From: Allolobophora icterica
Lineage: Eukaryota; Annelida; Clitellata; Crassiclitellata; Lumbricidae
NCBI GenBank assembly: GCA_963556255.1
Contig: OY744612.1
Location: 23,175,232-23,239,231, forward strand
Reading direction: 5' to 3'
Length of the DNA: 64,000 nucleotides
Shown: positions 56,010 to 64,000 of the stretch, piece by piece
Layout of the letters: each line of letters begins with the position of its first letter
Numbering within the stretch: the first letter of the stretch is position 1
Program-made: the position numbers and the translations under genes
Notes under the pieces: generated by a model
Database searches by the model: none
Told to the model about the DNA's origin: nothing
What the model saw: only the letters and a program-made list of their open reading frames with translations

Positions 56010-57284
56010 AGCAAGCGTTTTGTCGTTCTGAGAAGTTCAGTGTTTCAATTGCAGTTTCAAAAATGATTAAGCTTCTGTGGCTTTTTATCTGATGTGAAGT
56101 GGTAAATCACTTAGGTTTTCCCTTAATATGGTGGGGAAAAATCAGGAATGGTTAAGCATGGTGTGTAATTAAAATTGTTCTGTGTTTTTTAACATTGATG
56201 TGCATTAGACGAAGGGGGCAGTGGAACACAAAATGTAATGTCTCTGATTCTCTAACTCTGTGCATTTAAACTGATGCTAAAAGTTGCACTGAAGTTAAGC
56301 AGTACTGGGTCCAGTTGGTACTTTGGTGTTACTTTTATGGATTTGCCCTCCATCCTTGCAGGGTTGTTGCACAAGTACCATTGCATTGCTAGGACTGGTT
56401 AAATGTGCTATGTCGTTGGAGTGATGTGTATGTTTTTAAGCACTTGTGTTTAAGGAACCTTGCTAAAGTTAGTGTCTCAACTGACCTAAACAAGTGCAAA
56501 TGTCAAACAGTGTGCAGAGACCTACACCATAAATGTTTGTAATCGTAAACTCCAAGTTTCTGAAGCACTACTCTAATCTAAGTTTAAACACCATCTTATT
56601 CTTGAACTCAGTGTATCGGACGGGTTGTCCACAGATTGATGTCTAGTGGGAGTCCGGTTGCCAGAGCGAGGTCGAGCAGCTGTTGAGTTGAATCACATGA
56701 AGCAGAAGTCGTGGCTCCTGGATCTGCCCTTGAACAAAGAATAGCATTTTAGCCTGATTAAACTTAAATACATGTATCCACGACTTGCTTTGGCTCTTTA
56801 GTAATTGATACTCGAAAGCACAGCCTTTACCTAAATCTTTAAATATTCGGAACACATTTAAACTAAACACACATGTACTCCATTTATGAAGAACAAGTAT
56901 TCTGAACATGTATAATGCAGAATTTCAGTTATTCAAGGGTGCCTATGAGAAACCTGTGTTCAGCACCTATGTCGTCAAAGCTTCTTTGGTAGACGAAAAT
57001 TGTGCTTTTACAGATTACAGTTTTCTGAGTGCCAAATACAGGTAGGTGTACAGAAACTGCACACCTACATGTTTTTGTTCAGAACACTGGTACGTACCAT
57101 TTGGTCGGAAATGAAGACAAAATTAATAGAATTCTAAGCAGTGCACATCGGATTCTGGTTGTGAAGTGTTGTACATGTACTGTTTTCTGTTTAACGATGC
57201 TGTGTCATAGTGAAGATATGTAAGCTTTATTGCAATAATGTTCAAAGCAGAAATTCAAGAAGACATGGAAAGAGCCTATGGAGG
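56010..57284. other. No gene recognised
   Basis: Intergenic AT-rich sequence with short frames only, no repeat structure evident. Confidence 0.35.
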
Positions 57285-57678
57285 CATAGGAGCCGACTTT
57301 TGCTTTTGTCTCTGGGTGCCTGAGTCCTCCCTTCCCACTCTCCTTAGGTATGTGAGTTTTAGCGGATTATTGGAGAAAGAAACTACTGTAGTTTTCATGT
57401 CAAAGGTAATGAGGTTTGAAAAAGTATTTGAAATTGGTGACGACGTTCCAGTGTTAACTACATGTATTATTTATTATATTTTAAAAATAATTATTTATAC
57501 ACGGGCTGTGACTGTAAGATCATGCAGTGTTAGGTAATTTTGTGTTGTAATTGTACTTCTCAAGTTGTGAGATTACTTAGTTGTAAAAAAAATTGAATTT
57601 AAGGTCCGAATTCTTTGGGGTGCCAGGCACCCACTGAACTTTCTGGGTGCATTGTCACACAAGGAGTCGGCGCCTATG
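57285..57678. mobile_element. hAT-like MITE, family B copy 2
   Basis: Ends CATAGGAGCCGACTTTTG and AGTCGGCGCCTATG, exact duplication TATGGAGG (57277-57284, 57679-57686). The interior matches 29581-29975 (GTGAGTTTTAGC, CTGGGTGC). Confidence 0.9.
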
Positions 57679-57737
57679 TATGGAGGAAACGAGTCCAGGA
57701 AATGCCGAGTTTTTAGTCGAGATATGAATGCCTGAAC

Positions 57738-57915
57738 CACTGGCGGCGATCTTGTTTGACAGGTTGGGGGGACAACTGATCTGGCCAAAAAAGAGGTGAC
57801 AAAATTTTTTTTTTGACTCTTTTTGGTGTTTCTTCACAAATTTTTTTGGGGGACAGCTGTATGAAGGTGGGGGTATCTTGTCCCCCTATACCCCCCACCG
57901 GGATCGCTGCCCATG
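57738..57915. mobile_element. hAT-like MITE, family C copy 2
   Basis: Begins CACTGGCGGCGATCTTGTTT, ends GATCGCTGCCCATG; flanks GCCTGAAC and GGCTGAAC (seven of eight). Matches 36856-37056. Confidence 0.85.
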
Positions 57916-57982
57916 GGCTGAACAGACTGCAGCGAACACTTGCCGGCCGAGATTTCCGTAGTTAAGGACCAACCATAGGCAA

Positions 57983-58409
57983 GGGGTCGTCCATAAAAGA
58001 CGTCCGCAAGAATTGGCCAACGTTGGATCCCTTTGCATGCGTACGTCCGCATCAGGGGACGCCCGGCTACAGGACTTCTGCGGAGTGGCAACACGGACCC
58101 ATCAACCGACTTTTCCTTTGCTGCTTTTGCATGCCAAATCGATTCCACTGTTTAATGTCATCCTTTTTACTATTCTACAGTCCCTAGCTGTGCATGCTGA
58201 TGAAATGGTTATTGATACGTCTGCAACAGAACATTACTAATGAACCAATTCAATTAGTACTGACTGCTATCTGACTGAAGTTGGTGTTTAAGGCGCAGGT
58301 TGTACTGAAAACAACTCCCAGGGTATGTATCAAATTTAGATGCGGTCATGCGGACGTCGGTACTGTTCATAACCCCTCCCTCCCCTCATTGCGCTTTATG
58401 GGCGATCCC
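57983..58409. mobile_element. Possible DNA-transposon remnant (GGGTCGTCCATAAA ends)
   Basis: GGGGTCGTCCATAAA on the left and TTTATGGGCGATCCC on the right are inverted matches, with inner GACGTCCGCA and TGCGGACGTC also inverted. Such ends are common in widespread animal DNA transposons; the family is not fixed and no clear target duplication is seen. Confidence 0.5.
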
Positions 58410-59723
58410 AAGTGTGTCTGCCGAGAGCTGGCCTAGTCTACTGAAAAGTCCTGTTGAGAAAGTCTAGTATAGGCCTAGAGCAGGTTTCGGAGTGGGCCTA
58501 GGTTTAGGCCTACCTAAATTTATGTCCAGTGTTAATTAAGGGAGCGCTTAACTCTGCTTAGTGTCTCTTGTAGAGGCCTTATACGAATTTACATTTACCT
58601 TCGGCCTATGATGTCTATTAATAGTAACTGTTACTGCTGGTCATTATAGCTTCGAAGAATGGAGATAAATTTTGTTTATTCGACAAGGATTTTAAGAAGG
58701 AAAATTGAATTTCTTCTAGTGACTCATCTCGTTTTCTTATTAAAATCTTTGGTTGAGGAAAACACTTGTTTCTATACTTTGTATTTTGGCTGTCAGCCCC
58801 CGCCCAAGTCGTTGTGACCGCCGAACAAGTTCAATATACGTGCAACGCCGACGTGTAACCACGTATGGCCTTATATTTAGACGCTTATGTATGGGTCGGC
58901 ATTTGTCGTTGTGACTAGTGTTAGCTGCAATGGAGTGCCATTCTCGACACACTGGAGTCGGGAGTGTGGCAGAGTTGAGTCTGTGTTTCTAAAATATATT
59001 TAAATGAAGTTAATGTACATGAGTTGTCAAAACTTACTTCGACAGTAAATAGACAAAATATTATTAATGGAGATAAGGATTTATTTTCCCATATTTTAAA
59101 TATCTTACAATGTTTGGCTGGAAGTTGAGCTGTTGTGTCAAAGCCAGTGCCAAAAATTGTAAATTGTAAAACATATATGACTAGTTTTATATGGTTCGAT
59201 ACTTTTGCTATTCTATGTCACCTACATCTACACTTACAGGTTCGGGCGCTAAAGACTTGTCAAAAGTTCAACATGCCTGTCAAGAGTTAAAATCTTGACG
59301 AGGTAAAGTAAGTAAGCGCACATTAACTGAAAAGCAGCTCAGTTTTAAAGCGCTCCTTCTATCTATTAGCATAATTTTCAGGTGACCAAGTCGATGATTT
59401 TTCGAATAGTGTAAAATATTGCAACAATAATCCAACACGTATCAACCAGAAGGTCCTTTTTGACGTAGAACTATGACATGTCTTGACAACGAGATCGTTA
59501 TTTCATTCATCACACGACTCGAAGCTGGAAATCGACGTTCAGCTGCCCATAGAGAGGGCGGAGCCTTCGATAAGATGTTGTTAATAAAATCAAGTATTTA
59601 CCAGTAACGGATCAGACGTCGATATACTTGGGAAGGAATGCTAAAATGTCAAGATGATAAAAATGTTCTTTTTTGAATACTCTTCGTGAGTTTTATTAGT
59701 TGTTTGGTGTCGTCATCTGCAGA
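58410..59723. other. Intergenic region upstream of UBE2J1
   Basis: No coding signal recognised. The UBE2J1 promoter should lie here, close to 59724, but I could not pick out a core element. Confidence 0.35.
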
Positions 59724-62700
59724 ATGGAGACTGGTTACAATCTCCGCAGTCCAGGTTTGCTGCGCTGATCTTTTTCGATTAATAAAGTTTGAACTTGCTC
59801 TGATTTGTAAATACGGTGACTTCTATAGCGCAATTTTTAAATATCTGCGTAGAATATCAATCGATTAGTACCTATGATTACAGTGTGAGTTAATGTGTCG
59901 AGTTTCAAAATAATCGGCCCTGTCGAAGTGTCCTGAGACCTGAGGTTTACCTATTCCAGCATTATGGCTCGTTATCACAACTTTTTGCAAGGCTCAAATA
60001 TACATTACACAAATGGCCAGGTACACCCTCATTGTAACTTACTGCAGTTTGTCAGTGAGCTTTTCAATAAACACGATTATTATTGTTATTGTTATCATCT
60101 TTGTATATTTTAATGAGTCAAGGGAGGATGTTAGGTTTTGTTTGTAATAAGTAGCTGCTCGGAATGTTAGATATACATTTGCAGACAACCACAGCAGTCC
60201 AACTACTGGACACCTTCCTTATTGTGTTGGAGCAAAATTTCCAGTCACAGAGGAAAGTTGACCTGGGTTCAGAGGCATCGTTGGAAAGGTGGCCCCAGAT
60301 CCCAAGCCACAGAGAAGTGACACAACCGCTGGTTTCCAGCAAGATTTGATCTGTAAAATGATAAAGTACTAAGGGATCACATTGACAAGTGTATAATTGT
60401 CAGCATATCAGGATTTAAGTTTCATTATAGCCTGGGCTTGCTCAATTATATGTATACAAATGATGGAACCTTGAAACCATGTTGTTAATCGTTTATCAGT
60501 GTTGCATTCTGGAATGTTGCCATATATGATCTGTAGCGGTAAAGCGACTGATGAAAGAAGCTCAAGAACTTCGAGAACCAACAGAACAGTTCTTTGCTCA
60601 GCCACTGGATGTAAGTCTAAGACCCAATCAGATCGTGTGAAAGGAATGAAGTATTTATCATTATTAACAGTGTAAATGATAAATTAGTAAATTTTTTATT
60701 AATTATTTTAGTAATTATTTTGATGTGTTTGTTTAAGGATGATCCTTATTCCTACGTATGTTCCATCACATCATATTAATCTATTGTCATTATAAGTGCT
60801 TATGGGGAAATAACCATGTTATCCTTGGCTACAAAACAAAGAGATCTGTGACTAGGTTATGATGATATTGGAATACATAGCTCCCTGGTCTGTGTATTTC
60901 TGTGTCATCTGTTCCTGGTTGCAGATAGCTTCACTTTGCAGTGCCAGGTGATTTGATTATTCCTCAATCTCGTACTTCACAATGCCACATGGTATCTTGC
61001 CGCAGCTAGCCCTTTGTTCTGGTCATGTAACTTGCAGCATGAGCTTTTTATCCTTTCTCTGACCATTCTGTTTGATTGTTATCTCATTTTAGTAGGTCAG
61101 GAGCAACTCGTATAAGTTTTCTTGAAGTGGCTATGTAAACGGCCACACAATTGCATTGAAGACTATAGCACACTTCATTATAAAAAATTCTGATATAACA
61201 GTCAGGGACATGGATTCATACATTAATTAACAAATTAACACAAATGTAAGATCATTATTCATTCGAAGATTTATATAGCGCCTCTTCAAGGGAACTACTC
61301 AGAGGCGCAAAGACCTCAGTATAAGGTGGTTCTTGATCTGGTTCCCAAATACAACATTCTGACCAGTTTCTGGTGTACTTTTTGGGGTCTGCTTCATAAT
61401 TCTGTTTGTTTTTCCAGGATAACTTGTTTGAATGGCATTTTACAATTCGTGGCCCTGCTGACTCGGAGTTTGAAGGTGGCATCTACCATGGCCGCATCGT
61501 TCTGCCACCTGAATATCCTATGAAACCTCCAAGTATCATCTTGCTAACGGTTAGCGTTAAAATACTTTTCATGTACTTGGAAGAGCTAACCTTTAGTATT
61601 TTTGAAATGCTTTTTATAGGTGGTCACCTTCAGTTCTTTTTAAAGGCATTTAATACAGTTACCCATTGGTACTTTCAAATCCTTCAGCAGTAAGCCTCCA
61701 GTACTTTGCAGGTGCTTAAAATGACTTATCATAACTGCATGACAGGGCGTGACGGATAGGCTGAGATGTTCACCATGTAGGTACATTGATCAAATCCTTA
61801 ATTAGTTATTTGAAATTTATGTAGACAAGATTTCATTTGTACCATCGTTTGATAGTTTGACCTTAAGTAGCAATGGCACTACAGATATAGCAGAAATAGT
61901 AACCATGCAAAGTATGCATGTATAGTGTACTTTATGTATTGTATATTTACTTATTGTAAGTTGTTAATGCTTTGGAGGTTCTTGACAACTTCACTCATCC
62001 ATTGCATTTCTTTCTGCAGCCAAACGGTAGATTCGAGACAAACAAGAAGATATGTTTGAGCATTTCGGGCCACCATCCGGAGTCCTGGCAGCCATCTTGG
62101 TCATGTGAGTTGAACTTGATTTTGGGCTGAAGCGCTGGTAGAGTTGCTTAGAAGGGACCATGTACTGATGCCTTTTGCATTATCATAACGACGCTGTCGA
62201 AGTTTACAGACTAGCTGAGATGAAATTTAGCAAATATGTTCCATCTGGAGAAAGTTTGCTCTGTTGTTCTGTCCTCCTTTCCACATTCTCCCTGTCCCTT
62301 CCTCCCGAACCTCTCCCCTGTCCCTTCCCTCACACACAATTTCCCATCCTAATTTCAACTTCCTCCATCCTGTATTGTCCCTGTACCTGTCACAGGTAGG
62401 TAGAAATTAGTTTACACATAATGGACCCACCTTGCTGTATACATGCACTACATCACTGGTGCACGACCTTTTTCAGCCAAGGGCCAATCAACGATTTCTT
62501 AAACACTTCGGGGGCCAAACAAAATGACTCGGCTTTGTGTCAAGTGAATGCATGCCAAAATTTATGAAGATGATGTGCGCAGTAAAACATAAAAGTAAAC
62601 AAAAGAGTTTATAGTGAAAGGGGACTCATCAGGAGCACCGTCAGGCTTAAAAAAATTGGACGCAAACCCCTCCCGTCTCCTCCCATCCACACCCGTCCTC

Positions 62701-63426
62701 TGTTTGCTACTCGTAGTCATACACTGAAAATGACTCAGAGACTCAGAGTGACTCATAAAAGTACAGTATAACACATGCATATGATATCATATGATATTAT
62801 TTCTACATACTGTATAGTAAACCAAAATTACTCGGTGAAATTGTCAAAAATAACGATGCGATGCCTAATCCTTGTATGGATATGATTTGGTGGGTGGACG
62901 CATGTGCTTCCAGTGTGTCACGCTGCCGGCGCCCCTGGGACTCGTAGCACTTCTATTTTGCAACAATACTGATAGTTTTTTTCCAAATGAACCAATGATC
63001 TGCAATCAAGAAAGTCACTGTAGACTTAATGTTAGTGCCAGCTTTTAAACAGTCGCTTTTCCTGATGGACATCACAGGCCACATGACGACTTATTGCGGG
63101 CCGGATGTGGCCCGCGGACCGGACAATGTGCACCTCTGCACTTAATGGACCAGGGACTATATACAGATAAGGCATCTTAGCCTTTTGGTATATAGATGAT
63201 GATTTCTTCTTTTTGTTCACTGCTCTTCACTACAGGTGTAAGTTGTGTATTAGAAATATGATGTATTTGTAACTCATTATAAATAACTAACTCTTGTATT
63301 TTCATGGTTTTGATTTCTAGTACGAACTGCTCTTCTTGCAATCATTGGTTTCATGCCGACTCATGGTAATGGAGCGATTGGATCTCTCGACTACACCGCA
63401 GACGAGAGAAAGGCTCTTGCCAAAAA
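59724..63426 (+). CDS. UBE2J1: UBE2J1-like ER ubiquitin-conjugating enzyme, 5' part
   Basis: A Ubc6-type E2 that passes ubiquitin to substrates of ER-associated degradation. Exons 59724-59754, 60537-60610, 61418-61549, 62020-62104 and 63321-63426 join in phase and give the first about 142 residues; the rest, including the C-terminal membrane anchor, lies beyond the window. It starts METGYNLRSPAVKRLMKEA; DNLFEWHFTIRGP and YHGRIVLPPEYPMKPPS follow. Catalytic Cys is at residue 91 in NKKICLSISGHHPE, the same position as in the vertebrate enzyme, and the usual HPN of E2s is replaced as is typical of this family. SWS is followed by LRTALLAIIGFMPT and GSLDYT. All introns are GT-AG. The small first exon (31 bp) was located by its similarity and phase. 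Confidence 0.94.
61258..61322 (-). mobile_element. SINE/LINE tail fragment in a UBE2J1 intron
   Basis: Minus strand CGCCTCTGAGTAGTTCCC then GAGGCGCTATATAAATCTTC and GAATGAATAA, the same tail family as 51818-52045 and 54676-54742. Confidence 0.6.
62454..63138. mobile_element. hAT-like element in a UBE2J1 intron
   Basis: Ends CACTGGTGCACGACC and TGTGCACCTCTG are inverted; flanks CACTACAT and CACTTAAT agree at six of eight. The interior has GGGCCGGATGTGGCCCGCGG near the right end. No coding capacity seen. Confidence 0.6.
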
Positions 63427-64000
63427 GTACAGTTCCTTTCTCCTCTAGATTGAAGTATTTTAATTGTAAATGAATTAATCTTGATATTGATCCAAATATT
63501 GAGAGAATTTTCATGTTCATGTAAAGGATCTATGGGGTTTGCAATAGTCTAGTGGGTAGTTGAGAGATTGGGAGTCAGATCTGTGCCTGGGTAAAATGTG
63601 TTTTGAGATTTCAGCTGTTCCTGTGCTCTTAAGCCAGCTCAGCTTTAATATGTACACTGATCATTCACAGTCACTGGGAAGGTCACTAACCTTTTGGCTG
63701 CCTATTGCTGCTTCTCAGGGTCTGCACTTCTTCAGTTCTACACGAAGACTCATAGACTCATTTATTGCTGCTTTTCTTGAAACAAAGCAATTGCCAATCT
63801 GTAACAAAGCCGTACATTACTGGATTGCAAACATTTGGATGGCTAACAGCACTAGTGCTAATTACCCTATGCCATTTGTTTGTGTTGCTGTGAGCATTTC
63901 ACAGATTTATCCTCAATAGGCTGTCTGGTGATCTCTGAGATGTATGGATCTACAGTGGTTCTGCAAACGGATTGTCATGTAACCATTGATGGATGCATTG
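63427..64000 (+). other. UBE2J1 intron, running off the window
   Basis: It begins with the donor GTACAG after the fifth exon. The open frame at 63560-63919 has no match to the next part of UBE2J1 and no recognised domain. Confidence 0.5.

Noticed and set aside
63560..63919. 119-codon frame as the next UBE2J1 exon
   Set aside because: Its sequence does not resemble the family region after the RKALAKK block and it is bounded by stops, not splice sites.

Overview
The window is eukaryotic nuclear DNA. It has split genes with GT-AG introns, long AT-rich introns, microsatellites, an assembly gap (200 N, 3817-4016) and a very heavy transposon load. The recurring TAGGCCTA-type motifs, a Gmr1-like Ty3/gypsy element (integrase domain upstream of reverse transcriptase, a deuterostome-associated arrangement) and a fold-back type transposon suggest a marine deuterostome, most likely an echinoderm. 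That placement is inference; no marker gene proves it.

Layout. 1-8600: no convincing gene. It holds tandem duplications, minisatellites, a CA-rich microsatellite with a small hairpin insertion, a duplicated block around the gap, two hAT-like MITEs, and a compact promoter-like cluster at 7254-7370 (RFX-like X box, two CREs, two E boxes, two CCAAT boxes). 8611-27590: one giant nested transposon. Its ends resemble each other inverted (CA[G/T]TGCCGG...) and GTGTAGGC flanks both. Behind each end lies a long array of a 65-bp dimeric repeat, the two arrays in opposite orientation (about 5.3 kb and 2.1 kb). Between them is a broken transposase gene on the minus strand. A MITE and a Gmr1-like LTR retrotransposon sit in the left end. 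A LINE splits the transposase, and another DNA transposon, with its own decayed transposase, splits the LINE.

Host genes lie to the right. A BTB-BACK-PHR protein gene (minus, 30263-32436) is followed by a 5'-truncated LINE. Pyruvate kinase (minus, 38633-51281) can be resolved into 12 coding exons giving 525 residues. Ribosomal protein RPS21 (plus, 52481-55892) resolves into five exons giving 83 residues. UBE2J1, the ER-anchored Ubc6-type E2 enzyme, begins at 59724 (plus) and runs off the right edge after five exons. Pyruvate kinase and RPS21 are divergent across about 1.2 kb that carries a tRNA-derived SINE. The host genes have unrelated housekeeping roles and form no operon.

At least a dozen short elements with inverted CAGNG-type ends and 8-bp target duplications sit in introns and spacers. 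Several occur as related pairs within the window. The most unusual object is the giant satellite-armed transposon. Other points of note are the Gmr1-like element that lost both catalytic cores yet keeps one 1071-codon frame, a perfect 70-bp inverted repeat enclosing the first BTB exon, a tRNA-like sequence inside a fold-back element, and a minisatellite made of juxtaposed splice acceptor/donor motifs.
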